Assembly (NCBI GenBank): GCA_964543795.1
Contig: CAZIZN010000004.1
Location: forward strand, 1-64,000
Direction of reading: 5' to 3'
Length of the DNA: 64,000 bases
Source: JACKIC01 sp964543795
GTDB lineage: Bacteria > Planctomycetota > UBA1135 > UBA2386
The notes below the pieces were generated by a model that saw only the letters and a list, made by a program, of their open reading frames with translations, did no database searches and had not been told where the DNA came from. This document shows, in pieces, positions 44,833 through 53,792 of this stretch. Both the position numbers and the translations under genes were made by a program. Numbering within the stretch: position 1 is the first letter of the stretch; each line of letters starts with the position of its first letter.

Positions 44833-45957
44833 TCAATCGCCGAGCGCCCGCAGCGCCGCGGCCGCGCACGTCGCCAGGACCCGATCGGGCTTCGCGGCAC
44901 ACACACGCAGCCGCTGCAGCACCTCGTCGCGCCGGTCGCCGAGACGGCCGAGGGTGGCCGCCGCTTCGGCGGCGATCCGCGCGTCGTCGTCGTAGGTGGC
45001 ACCGAGCACGGCCGGCACCACGTCGAAGTCGGCTGCGTCGGCCGGCGGCGACATCGCCGCGAGCGCCGAGAGGCGCTCCTGCGGCGCATCGGCGGCGAGC
45101 AGCAGCGTGAGCCCGCGGCGCGACGACGGGTGCCGCGGCTCGATGCGCGCCAGCGCGATCGCCGCGGCGTCGCGCACGAGGTCGTGGAAGTCGGCCGTCA
45201 GCGAGCCCACGCCGTCGAGTCGCGTGACGCGCGGATGCTGCTCGGTCCGTTCGACGACGATCAAGGCCTCGACCGCGGCGGTGGCCGACGGCCCGAGCAC
45301 GCCGAGCCGCTCGGCCGCGAAGCGGCGCAGGAGCGGATCGTCGTCGTCGAGGCCGTCGACGAGATCGTCGACTTCGTCGGACGCCCCCCATTCGAGCCGC
45401 TGCTGCACGTCGTACCAGAGGCGCATCTTGCCGACCCAGCGCCGGAACGCCGTCAGGTCCTGGCGCGCCTTCGGTGCCTCGATGCGGATCTCGCGCAGGG
45501 TCGCGCGCAGGGCTTCGCGGTCGGGCACCGCAGGTGCGAGCAGCGCCAGCGTCACGAGCAGTTCGTCGTCGTCGCGCGAGGCGTCCCGGGCGACGGCCGC
45601 GAGCAGCGTCGGCACCGCCGCGTCCGCGACCACAGGACCGATCAACCGCAGGCAGCGCAGCGCGCGCGAGCGCCGCCGCACGGCCGCGGGCGCCTGGTCG
45701 CTGCCGTCGCCGACTGCCGCGAGCAGCCCCGGCACCGCGCGCGGCCCGGCCGCGACGAGGGCCAGGAACCGGGCCTGGTCGAGTCCGTCCGCATCGAGCA
45801 CGGCGAGCACGTGGGCCGGCGGCAGGGGCGCCGGCGCGGTTTCGTCCTGGCCGGGCGCGGCGCCGACGAGCGCCGCGGCGAGCGCGAGCGCGGCGGCGCG
45901 ACGCCACGGCGAGGCACGCAGGCGAACGGACCCAGCGGCGGCGCACATGGCCGCCAT
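44833..45957 (-). CDS. Secreted HEAT-repeat protein
   Basis: The 374-residue protein has a signal peptide (AALALAAALVGAAPGQ) and repeated helix pairs typical of HEAT/PBS-lyase repeats, such as LLRRFAAERLGVLGPSATAAVEAL, ARIAAEAAATLGRLGDRRDEV and ATCAAAALRALGD. A divergent charged middle section (residues 150-200) interrupts them. It is probably a periplasmic interaction scaffold. It lies 15 bp downstream of the glycosidase operon on the same strand. Confidence 0.7.
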   Translation of the reverse strand: MAAMCAAAGSVRLRASPWRRAAALALAAALVGAAPGQDETAPAPLPPAHVLAVLDADGLDQARFLALVAAGPRAVPGLLAAVGDGSDQAPAAVRRRSRALRCLRLIGPVVADAAVPTLLAAVARDASRDDDELLVTLALLAPAVPDREALRATLREIRIEAPKARQDLTAFRRWVGKMRLWYDVQQRLEWGASDEVDDLVDGLDDDDPLLRRFAAERLGVLGPSATAAVEALIVVERTEQHPRVTRLDGVGSLTADFHDLVRDAAAIALARIEPRHPSSRRGLTLLLAADAPQERLSALAAMSPPADAADFDVVPAVLGATYDDDARIAAEAAATLGRLGDRRDEVLQRLRVCAAKPDRVLATCAAAALRALGD

Positions 45958-45972
45958 GCTACGCCGCAGCGC

Positions 45973-47901
45973 TCACGGCAGGGTCGTCAGGACCGCGTTC
46001 GTCAGCGACGCGCCGCCCACCGCCGCGGCATCGAGCGCCAGCGCCTGCGCGAGCACGGTGAGGCCGTGCAGGCCCGGGTCGAACGGCAGCGCGACGCGCC
46101 GGTCGGCGCGGCCCGCGGCATCGGCGAACGCCAGGTCCGTCGCCACCGGCACGAGGTGCAGCGTGCCGCCGAGCAGCGGGGTGCTCGCGGCCTGGAAGCC
46201 CAGCGCCCAGAGCACCGTTGCGGACGGCGGCACGTTCGCGGTCTGCAGGCGCAGCTCGCCGCCGAGGCAGGCGCGGCCCGTCAGCGACAGCGAAGGCGCG
46301 CCGAAGGCGCCCGCACTGCCCGCGCCGAGCGCCGCCATGCCACCGCTGAGCAACCGCGAGCGCAGCAGGGCCACGGCGTCGGCGACGACGGCCTGGCCCG
46401 GCACGGCGCGCACCTCGACGGTCGTCTGGCCCTGCAGCAGCCAGACGGTGCCGAGTTCGTTCCAGCCCGCGCGCAGCGGCGTCGCCTGGTCGACGAGGCG
46501 CACCTCGACCCCCGCCGCGTGCGCGATCGCGTGCGGCGCCGCCGCACTGAGACCGGGGCCGGCCGGCACGTGCACGAGCACCGCGTGGAGCCCGGTCTCG
46601 GCGACCGGCAGCACGAACTGCACGCGGTCGGCCGGCGAGGCAGTGCCGAGCGCGATCGCGGCCTGGCCGCCGCTGCTGCCGGCGACGCTGCCGAGCACGA
46701 AGCCCGCGCTGCGCAGCGTCGACGGGTCGTTCTCTTCGCGCGCAACGGGCGGCGGCCGGAAGCCCGCGGGCCGCAGCGGCACCGCGGCTGACGCCTGGAA
46801 GAAGTTCGCGCGCAGCGCCGGCAGGTCGTCGTAGAGCCCCTCGGCGTACCAGAACACGTGGCCCGGCAGGCCGCGCTGGCGGTTCGCCGCGACCATCGCC
46901 AGCACTTCGGTCGTCGGCGTGCCGGTGATCGCGCGGATGCCCGGCGCGACCTTGGGCCGGTCGACTGCGCGGATCGCCGCGAGCTGCTGGTCGAGCGTCG
47001 TCGTGTAGGCGCCCGCCGTCGTGCGGTAGACCTGCGGGTAGACGAGGTCGAGCGAACCCGCGACGAGCCACGCCGGCCAGTCCTGCAGGAAGTTGTCGTA
47101 GGCGCCGGGCATCACGGTCGGCGCGTCGGTGACCCGCACGGTCGGCCGCCGCAGCGCGATCGCGCGATGCAGATCGACGTGGAACGCCGTCAGCCGGTCG
47201 GCGCGCCAGCGTTTCCACTGCGCCTGGTCCGGGTTGGTGGGCGGCAGCTGGTTCGTCGCCGCCTGGTACGCCGCGCTCGTGACCGCGTCGTAGCCGAAGC
47301 TCGTCGACGGATAGCGCACGCGGTCGAACTGGATGCCGTCGACGTCGTAGCGGTCCACCACCTCGACGGCGAGATCGATCAGGAAGCGGCGCACGTCGGG
47401 GTGTTCGTGGACCGCCCAGGTGAAGAAGCCGCCGTTGCCGTCGCTGACCTGCGAGTTGCCGTTGCGGTCGCGCGCGATCCACGCGGGATTGGCCGAGAGC
47501 ACGGGGCCGATGCCCGACGGGCCCGCGAACCAGCCGCTCCAGCCGAACAGGAAGCCGTACTCGAACCAGGCCTCGACCTCGATGCCGCGGCGGTGCGCCT
47601 CGACGACGAACTCCTGCAGCGGATCGCGGCCGACGTAGGTCGGATCCTGGCGCTGGCCGCAGGCCGCCAGCAGCACGTCGCTCGGATGGATCGTGAAGCC
47701 GCGGCTCCAGACGTTGACGCAGACGACGTTGATGTTCGCGGCGGCGAGCTGGTCGAGTGTCGTCGCGATCTGCTGCCGCGAGGTGAGGCCGTCGCGCGCG
47801 ACCCAGACGCCGCGCAGTTCGGCCTGCGTGCGGCCGGCCGGCGCGAGACCGGCCACGGCGAGCGCGGCGCCGGCGGACGCGCGCACGAACGCACCGATCA
47901 C
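45973..47901 (-). CDS. GHL10-type (DUF187) family 10 glycosyl hydrolase-like protein
   Basis: The 642-residue secreted protein begins its catalytic domain with ELRGVWVARDGLTSRQQI. It continues ANINVVCVNVWSRGFTIHPSD, GIEVEAWFEYGFLFGW, VVDRYDVDGIQFDRVRYPS and SLDLVYPQVYRTTAGAY, the set typical of the GHL10 TIM-barrel family. Residues 400-640 hold two beta domains, the last of the planctomycete C-terminal type. The start is a GTG within a GTGA overlap with the upstream gene, so the two are coupled. The substrate is probably an extracellular polysaccharide. Confidence 0.85.
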   Translation of the reverse strand: MIGAFVRASAGAALAVAGLAPAGRTQAELRGVWVARDGLTSRQQIATTLDQLAAANINVVCVNVWSRGFTIHPSDVLLAACGQRQDPTYVGRDPLQEFVVEAHRRGIEVEAWFEYGFLFGWSGWFAGPSGIGPVLSANPAWIARDRNGNSQVSDGNGGFFTWAVHEHPDVRRFLIDLAVEVVDRYDVDGIQFDRVRYPSTSFGYDAVTSAAYQAATNQLPPTNPDQAQWKRWRADRLTAFHVDLHRAIALRRPTVRVTDAPTVMPGAYDNFLQDWPAWLVAGSLDLVYPQVYRTTAGAYTTTLDQQLAAIRAVDRPKVAPGIRAITGTPTTEVLAMVAANRQRGLPGHVFWYAEGLYDDLPALRANFFQASAAVPLRPAGFRPPPVAREENDPSTLRSAGFVLGSVAGSSGGQAAIALGTASPADRVQFVLPVAETGLHAVLVHVPAGPGLSAAAPHAIAHAAGVEVRLVDQATPLRAGWNELGTVWLLQGQTTVEVRAVPGQAVVADAVALLRSRLLSGGMAALGAGSAGAFGAPSLSLTGRACLGGELRLQTANVPPSATVLWALGFQAASTPLLGGTLHLVPVATDLAFADAAGRADRRVALPFDPGLHGLTVLAQALALDAAAVGGASLTNAVLTTLP

Positions 47902-49307
47902 GGGATGATCAGGCGCACGCCGTTGCTGACGATCAGCGCGCTGCCGTTGCCGCCTTCGAGCACGACGCCCTGCGCGGTGATGTTCAAACCGGGCCAACCC
48001 GCGGGCAGGGTGAGCTGCGCGGTCGCCGCGCCGCTGCCGAGCGCACCGGGGCCGGTGACGAACGGGCCGAGGTAGAACGGCAGGATCGGGTCGACGAGGA
48101 TGTCGCAGCCCGGCGTCAGCGGGATCTGCGTGTCGTCGAAACCGAACGCGAGCAACGCCAGCGACAGCGGCGGCATCGACGTCAGGTCGTAGACGATCGT
48201 GCCGCCGGCCGCGCCGGAGATCGCGCCGCTGCCGCGCAGCTGCGGCGCGAACGTGCTGGTCCCGGAGCAGCCCTGGCCGTAGGCGTAGGTCGGATTCACG
48301 GCGACGGCGAACATCTCGACCTTGCGCGTCCAGTAGTCGAGGATCGCCAGCGTGCTCGTGGCGCGGTCGAAGCTGAAGTCGTAGGCGCCGGCCCCGGTCG
48401 CCGGCGCGAAGGTGCCCCAGTCGATCGTGTCGCGCGTGCCGTCGGGCCGCACCGCCTGGATGACGGTCTGCCAGACCTGGCCTGGGCCGCCGAAGTTGCG
48501 GTCGTTGAACAGCACGACGCTGCCGGTCGGCGCGTCGACGAAGCAGACGTTCTGCAGGTTGATGTTGTTGATCGTGGCCGAGCTCGGCAGGTCGACGAGG
48601 TGCGTGGTGACGCAGGTGTTGTCGCCGGTGCGGGTGCCCTTGTAGAGCTCGTTGCCCGCGCGCACGTAGACGTCGCCCGTCGCCGGATCGAAGTCCATGT
48701 CGCGGAAGAACGTCGACTCGCCGATCACGCGGATGTCCATGCCGTTCGCGAGCGTCCACACGTCGGCGCCGGTGGCGTCGTCCTGCAGCGCGCGGCCCGG
48801 CTGACCGAAGCCGGCCCAGCCCGTGCCGCGGCCCAGGGCGGGGCTGCCGCCCGGAAAGCCCGGGTCGAACGCGACGCCGCTGCTGCCGCGCGCGTTCTTC
48901 GACCAGAGCAGGTTGCCGTTGCCGTCCCACGCGGTGATGCCCTGCGGGTTCGCGGCGCCGGGATCGAAACCCGCGCGCAGCTGACCGGTCGCCGGGTCGA
49001 GGTCGAGGTTGATGTAGCCGCGCTGCGCCGGCACGGCGGTCTGCACGCCGAACGGCACGCCCCAGACGGGCGCCAGCGACAAGGCCCCCGCGAGCTTGTT
49101 GAGTGCCACGTTCTGCGCCGTGGTCGAGCCGTTGTAGCCGGCGACGTAGAGGTCGACGCCGTTCCAGGCGACGGCGGCGATGTTGTTGCCGACGCCGCTG
49201 ACGGCGTTGGCGACGTCGATCTGGCCGAGGTGCGTCAGGGTGACCTGGGCGGAGAGGGAGGCTGCGGCGGCGGCACCGCAGAGGGGAAGCAGGAGGAGCT
49301 TGGGCAT
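47898..49307 (-). CDS. Secreted beta-propeller-like protein with C-terminal planctomycete domain
   Basis: The 469-residue protein has a signal peptide (LLLPLCGAAAAASLSAQ) and a body with blade-like repeats (YINLDLDPATGQLRAGFD, MDFDPATGDVYVRAGNELY, FSFDRATSTLAILDYW). The C-terminal domain begins YGQGCSGTSTFAP, has a second Cys in PGCDILVDP and ends SNGVRLIIP. The stop overlaps the glycosidase start. It is likely a surface protein acting with the downstream glycosidase. Confidence 0.7.
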   Translation of the reverse strand: MPKLLLLPLCGAAAAASLSAQVTLTHLGQIDVANAVSGVGNNIAAVAWNGVDLYVAGYNGSTTAQNVALNKLAGALSLAPVWGVPFGVQTAVPAQRGYINLDLDPATGQLRAGFDPGAANPQGITAWDGNGNLLWSKNARGSSGVAFDPGFPGGSPALGRGTGWAGFGQPGRALQDDATGADVWTLANGMDIRVIGESTFFRDMDFDPATGDVYVRAGNELYKGTRTGDNTCVTTHLVDLPSSATINNINLQNVCFVDAPTGSVVLFNDRNFGGPGQVWQTVIQAVRPDGTRDTIDWGTFAPATGAGAYDFSFDRATSTLAILDYWTRKVEMFAVAVNPTYAYGQGCSGTSTFAPQLRGSGAISGAAGGTIVYDLTSMPPLSLALLAFGFDDTQIPLTPGCDILVDPILPFYLGPFVTGPGALGSGAATAQLTLPAGWPGLNITAQGVVLEGGNGSALIVSNGVRLIIP

Positions 49308-49423
49308 CGGCGGTCGGTCCGAGGTGCGACGAGGAGGCGAGGATCTTGGCGGTGTGGCGTGGACCTGTCCACGCCCCCAGGATGCCGGGATGCTCCTCGC
49401 CTGCGCGCGAAGGCCGAGGCAGC

Positions 49424-51127
49424 ATGGGCGCCCCCATGCCCTCGCTCGCGTTGCTGCTGGCGTCGTGCCTCGTCGCGTTCTGGCTGGCGCACCGGTTCTA
49501 CGGCCGGTTGCTCGCGCGCCTGTTCGGGCTCGATGCGGCCTCCCGCACACCCGCACACGAACACGCCGACGGCCGCGACTACGTGCCCACGGGGCGCTTC
49601 TACCTGCTGTCGCAGCACTTCTCGGCGATCTCGGCGGCCGGGCCGATCGCGGGGCCGATCCTCGCCGCACTCTGGTTCGGCTGGGGGCCGGCGTTCTGGT
49701 GGATCGTGCTCGGCTGCGTGCTGATCGGCGCGATGCACGACTTCGGAGCACTGGTCGGCTCGGTGCGCCACGGGGCGTGCTCGGTGGCCCAGGTGCTGCG
49801 GCGCAACCTGAATCCACGCAGCTACACGGTCTTCACGATCTACATCTGGCTGGCGCTGATCTACGTGATCATCGCCTTCACCGACGTCACGGCGCGCGCG
49901 TTCGTCGAAGCGCTCGACGTCGCCGTGCCGGCGACCGACGGCGGTCGCGTCGCGATCGACGGCGCCGGCGTCGCGTCGAGTTCGATGCTCTACCTGGGGC
50001 TCAGCCTGCTGATGGGCGTCGTGGTGCGCTTCCTGCGGCCGCCGCTGTGGCTGGTCACGGTCGTGTTCGTGCCGGCCGTCGGCGCGGCGATCTGGCTCGG
50101 GCCGTCGCTGCCGATCGACCTGTCGGCGGCCGGTGACGTGCCGTCGCTGCACTGGGCGTGGCTGATCCTCGGCTACTGCGGCGTCGCCTCGGTGCTGCCG
50201 GTGTGGCTGCTGCTGCAGCCGCGCGGCTATCTCGGCGGCTTCTTCCTCTACGTGACGCTCGTCGGCGGCCTCTTGGGGCTGTTCGTCGCGAACCCCGAGA
50301 TCCGCTGGCCAGCGTCGACGGGCTTCACGGGCGCCAACGGCCAGCCGCTGGTGCCGTTCCTGTTCATCACGATCGCGTGCGGCGCGTGCAGCGGCTTCCA
50401 CGGTCTGGTGTGTTCGGGCACGACGAGCAAACAGCTCGACCGCGAACCCGACGCGCATCTGGTCGGCTACGGCGGCATGCTGCTCGAAGGCGTCGTGGCG
50501 CTGCTGGCCCTCGCCTGCGTGATGACCCTCGCCCCCGGCAGCGAACTCGCGGGCAAGGGGCCCGACAAGGTGTTCGGCGTCGGCGTGGGCTCGTTCCTGC
50601 ACGAACTCGGCGTGCCGCTGCAGTTCGCCGTCACGTTCGGCATGCTCGCGTTCGCGACGTTCGTCTACGACACGCTCGACGTCTGCACGCGGCTGGCCCG
50701 CTATCTGTTCACCGAGTTCACGGGCTGGCGCTCGCGCACGGCCGGCGTCGTCGGGACCGTCGTCACGCTGCTGCTCCCGGCGTGGTTCGTGGCCCAGACG
50801 GTGGTCGGCGCCAACGGCAAGATCGTGCCCGCCTACATGGTGATCTGGCCGCTGTTCGGCTCGACCAACCAGCTGCTCGCGGGACTGACGCTCGTCGGCC
50901 TGTCGCTGTGGCTCGCGAACACCGGCAAACCCGTGCTGCTGCGCTGGCTCGTCGGCGTGCCGATGGTGTTCATGATGGGCATGACGATCTCGGCGCTGGT
51001 GCTGCAGATCGCCGGCGCCAAGGACGGCGTGCTCGCCGTCGTCGCCGTGGTGCTGCTCGGGCTCGCGCTGTGGATCACCGCCGAGGCGGTGATCTCGCTG
51101 TTGCGCCGCCCTTCGCCGCGCACCTGA
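49424..51127 (+). CDS. cstA: Carbon starvation protein CstA family transporter
   Basis: The 567-residue polytopic protein matches CstA peptide/pyruvate transporters. Diagnostic stretches are RDYVPTGRFYLLSQHFSAIS, AGPIAGPILAALWFGWGP, IGAMHDFGALVGSVRHGA, ITIACGACSGFHGLVCSGTTSKQL and WPLFGSTNQLLAGLTL. It is shorter than E. coli CstA, as in many non-enteric members. It is the last chromosomal gene before the accessory island; a 31-bp inverted repeat begins 5 bp after its stop. Confidence 0.92.
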   Translation: MGAPMPSLALLLASCLVAFWLAHRFYGRLLARLFGLDAASRTPAHEHADGRDYVPTGRFYLLSQHFSAISAAGPIAGPILAALWFGWGPAFWWIVLGCVLIGAMHDFGALVGSVRHGACSVAQVLRRNLNPRSYTVFTIYIWLALIYVIIAFTDVTARAFVEALDVAVPATDGGRVAIDGAGVASSSMLYLGLSLLMGVVVRFLRPPLWLVTVVFVPAVGAAIWLGPSLPIDLSAAGDVPSLHWAWLILGYCGVASVLPVWLLLQPRGYLGGFFLYVTLVGGLLGLFVANPEIRWPASTGFTGANGQPLVPFLFITIACGACSGFHGLVCSGTTSKQLDREPDAHLVGYGGMLLEGVVALLALACVMTLAPGSELAGKGPDKVFGVGVGSFLHELGVPLQFAVTFGMLAFATFVYDTLDVCTRLARYLFTEFTGWRSRTAGVVGTVVTLLLPAWFVAQTVVGANGKIVPAYMVIWPLFGSTNQLLAGLTLVGLSLWLANTGKPVLLRWLVGVPMVFMMGMTISALVLQIAGAKDGVLAVVAVVLLGLALWITAEAVISLLRRPSPRT

Positions 51128-51132
51128 TCGTT

Positions 51133-51163
51133 GCGTACCGAACCGGGTTCGAACCACCACGAT
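51133..51163 (+). repeat. Left terminal inverted repeat of the island
   Basis: It contains GCGTACCGAACC and CCACCACGAT. It is the reverse complement of 63104-63134 with three mismatches, and begins 5 bp after the cstA stop. Confidence 0.75.
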
Positions 51164-51223
51164 CACGGCCAGGGATCCCGCACGGTGGCGGCGCGCTTCG
51201 CGGCGAATCATCGCAGGCGCGGC

Positions 51224-51253
51224 AATCGTCGTGGAACGACCTGGTTCGGTAGG
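51224..51253. repeat. Third copy of the 31-bp island repeat
   Basis: It has the same orientation as 63104-63134 with a one-base deletion and a few mismatches. It lies 60 bp inside the left end, inverted relative to 51133-51163, so the left boundary is itself a small inverted-repeat pair. Confidence 0.65.
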
Positions 51254-51296
51254 CAACACTTGCCCTGCTGCTGATCGCCGGCCCCACTCCGCCGAC

Positions 51297-51500
51297 ATGA
51301 CGAGACCTCCTGCGACCGACTTCTGGTGGAGCGCGTCTTCCAGGTGCCTCGTTCTCGCCGGCACATGCTGGCTCATCGCGATTCCGTCCGAGGGCCTGCT
51401 CGAAGTTGTGTCCGTTTGTTCTCTGATCGCTTGCCTGGTTCTGGCAGGGGTCTTCATGTTCCTGGCCGGGTTGGCCAGCGTCGCCGGGCAACCGGAGTGA
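51297..51500 (+). CDS. Small membrane protein, first cassette-like gene
   Basis: The 67-residue product has two hydrophobic segments (RCLVLAGTCWLIAIPSEG and LIACLVLAGVFMFLAGLASV). It has no recognised family. It is followed within about 50 bp by an attC-like site, as expected for an integron gene cassette. Confidence 0.5.
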   Translation: MTRPPATDFWWSASSRCLVLAGTCWLIAIPSEGLLEVVSVCSLIACLVLAGVFMFLAGLASVAGQPE

Positions 51501-51552
51501 AGATGGCCCCGATCGTGGCAGCGATGCGGTGTGGATCGAAGGTATGGTGGCG

Positions 51553-51641
51553 GCCCAGCATGCAGCAGACCAGCCGCGGTAGCCCAGAGGGTGAATCAAG
51601 CCCGCCACGCGGCTCCTGGATGAACACCACCGACGTTGGAC
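51553..51641 (+). other. attC-like recombination site
   Basis: R'' GCCCAGC (51553-51559) and R' GTTGGAC (51635-51641) enclose a hairpin with GCCGCG (51573-51578) paired to CGCGGC (51608-51613). The next gene starts 6 bp beyond R', as in integron cassettes. Confidence 0.6.
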
Positions 51642-51647
51642 AGGCCG

Positions 51648-52073
51648 ATGAGTTGTGACTTCGGGATCTGGTGGCCGAGCAGGCAGCTGGATGCTGCTTC
51701 CGCTGGCAAGCTGTACGTCGCACTGTGCGAGAGCGACACGAGTGGTGTGGATCCGTCTCCAGCGATCGACGCCTTCTACAGCGAGTTGACTGGCATCCAT
51801 CCTGAGATCGATGACGTGCCCGAGGAAGACCTGGACGATGCGGATCTGTGCCCATGGAGCATCGCTTTCGATCGCTCGCCCGGCCACCTGATCATCTCCT
51901 GTGTGTGGTCCAAGGCCCAGTATGTGCACGAGTTGATCCATCGGCTCGCGGGCAAGCACGGGCTGGCCGTGTTCGACCCGCAGAGCGAGACCATCACCTA
52001 CCCACCGCTCAAGGGAGCCTCGAGCAGGTCTGCTGCGTCGGCAAGCCACAAACCATGGTGGCGCTTCTGGTAG
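51648..52073 (+). CDS. Cassette protein of unknown function
   Basis: The 141-residue acidic cytosolic protein begins MSCDFGIWWPSRQLDAASAG and contains YSELTGIHPEIDDVPEEDLD, CPWSIAFDRSPGHLIISCVW and HELIHRLAGKHGLAVFDPQSE. This resembles small orphan or immunity-type proteins of cassette arrays, but no specific family is claimed. The ATG at 51648 directly follows an attC R' core, and the stop abuts the next attC R''. Confidence 0.7.
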   Translation: MSCDFGIWWPSRQLDAASAGKLYVALCESDTSGVDPSPAIDAFYSELTGIHPEIDDVPEEDLDDADLCPWSIAFDRSPGHLIISCVWSKAQYVHELIHRLAGKHGLAVFDPQSETITYPPLKGASSRSAASASHKPWWRFW

Positions 52074-52076
52074 GCT

Positions 52077-52158
52077 GCCCAACCAGCCGCAAGCGGATCT
52101 CCCCCAAGCGAGTGCTCGCCCCAGATCGACCAGGGCGTTGTGCTGGCCAGAGTTGAAT
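52077..52158 (+). other. attC-like recombination site
   Basis: R'' GCCCAAC (52077-52083) and R' GTTGAAT (52152-52158) enclose pairings CCAGC/GCTGG, GATCT/AGATC and an apical GCGAG/CTCGC. It begins 3 bp after the previous stop, and the next ATG lies within R'. Confidence 0.55.
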
Positions 52159-52462
52159 GACTTGGTTCGTCGCTGGAGCGCTGTTCCTCTTCGCTGGCTA
52201 CATCAGCCTTCTGAATTGGTTGCGCGCGACCCAATGGCTGAGAAGTCGCGCCACTTCGTCGGGCATCCCGCTGCTCGGCGGCGTCCTTGGTGCTCTTGGG
52301 TGCTTCGTGGCTCCGGACGCCACCCTGCGGCACCTGTGGTGGCTCTCCTTCCTCGTCGATTTCGGATCAGCGCCGGGACTGATCTGGGCAGCCGTCCATC
52401 ACGCGGTCAGGAGGAGGCACCGCAGCCGACGTGCCCGAAGCGACCCGCCCCTGAACGGCTGA
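52157..52462 (+). CDS. Small membrane protein in cassette
   Basis: The 101-residue product has three hydrophobic segments (WFVAGALFLFAGYISLLNW, GGVLGALGCFVAP, LWWLSFLVDFGSAPGLIWAA) and a basic tail (VRRRHRSRRARS). No family is recognised. The ATG overlaps the R' core of the preceding attC-like site. Confidence 0.55.
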   Translation: MTWFVAGALFLFAGYISLLNWLRATQWLRSRATSSGIPLLGGVLGALGCFVAPDATLRHLWWLSFLVDFGSAPGLIWAAVHHAVRRRHRSRRARSDPPLNG

Positions 52463-52482
52463 TCCGTTGATGAGGCCCAGTC

Positions 52483-52520
52483 GACCAGTGGACCAGCGGA
52501 CCAGTGGACCAGTGGACCGG
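52483..52520. repeat. 8-bp tandem repeat (gaccagtg), about 4.7 copies
   Basis: Four units of gaccagtg or gaccagcg and a partial unit precede a partial copy of the small membrane peptide frame found intact at 62880. Confidence 0.7.
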
Positions 52521-52569
52521 CAGCCTCGCACCCGACAGAAGACCGAAGTGTTGTTCCTTGGCTTGCTCC

Positions 52570-52991
52570 TGGCGGAGGTCTCCGGGAGCACGGTGTGACT
52601 GGGTCTACTGCACGGTCAACGTCAAGCCGTTGCTCGCCACGAACCCGGCAGCATTGGCCGGCGGATCGACGACGATCCACTGCGCGTGCACGTCGAGGCC
52701 ACGCAGGCCCGGCGCGAACGGCAGGCTCCAGATCGCGCGCGAGCAGCCGCGCGCATCGGTCCCCAGCACGCGCGTCGCGACGGGATCGACGAGGAACCAG
52801 CACGGCGCGGCCAGGCCGACCGCGGCGAACGGCAGCGGCAGCGGCCCCGCCGCCGACGCGTCGCGGTCGAAGCCGAACACCAGGAACGCGGGCCGCGTCG
52901 GTGCGGCGCCGTAGAGGTCGATCGACACACGGCCGCCGAGCGCCGCGAAACCGGTCGCACCGATCTCCGGCCGCACGCCGCTGCTGCCGGG
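52570..52991. repeat. 422-bp direct duplication, copy A
   Basis: It is nearly identical to 55971-56392 (offset 3401; one difference noticed near position 52590). It holds the 3' end of the CHRD-protein gene. With copy B it flanks the sigma-factor module. Confidence 0.9.
52605..52991 (-). pseudogene. Truncated copy of the CHRD-protein C-terminal domain
   Basis: On the minus strand this encodes the last ~129 residues of the protein at 56006-57550, from SSGVRPEIGATGFAALGG to SNGLTLTVQ, without signal peptide or CHRD domains. The open frame continues upstream to 53096 into unrelated sequence. The break lies exactly at the edge of the 422-bp repeat. It is probably non-functional, but it could donate sequence to the intact gene by recombination. 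Confidence 0.75.
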
Positions 52992-53094
52992 TGCATACGC
53001 AGGCCAGGAGAATGTCCCGCGATCGAGCAACGTGCATAGGCTCGGAGCTTGCCTAGGTCCTCCTTGTGAATTAGCGTGCGTGGCGGAGAAGCAC

Positions 53095-53631
<537 letters not shown>

Positions 53632-53792
53632 CTTCAGATTCCCTTCACACTCCTCCATCCGCCTCATCGGCCGCGACGCCATGCGGCCATCGCCAACTCG
53701 CGATCGCCACCCCAAAGTCAAGTATAGACTCTCGAGCGTTCGACGCTTCGCCAGTCACGCATTACCACGTTTCTCATAGACCATGGAGTCAT

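Noticed and set aside
51133..51163. Island-end repeats read as intrinsic terminators
   Set aside because: CGAACC/GGTTCG can pair but leaves a one-base loop and no T tract; the extended similarity of the two ends is better explained as a repeat element.
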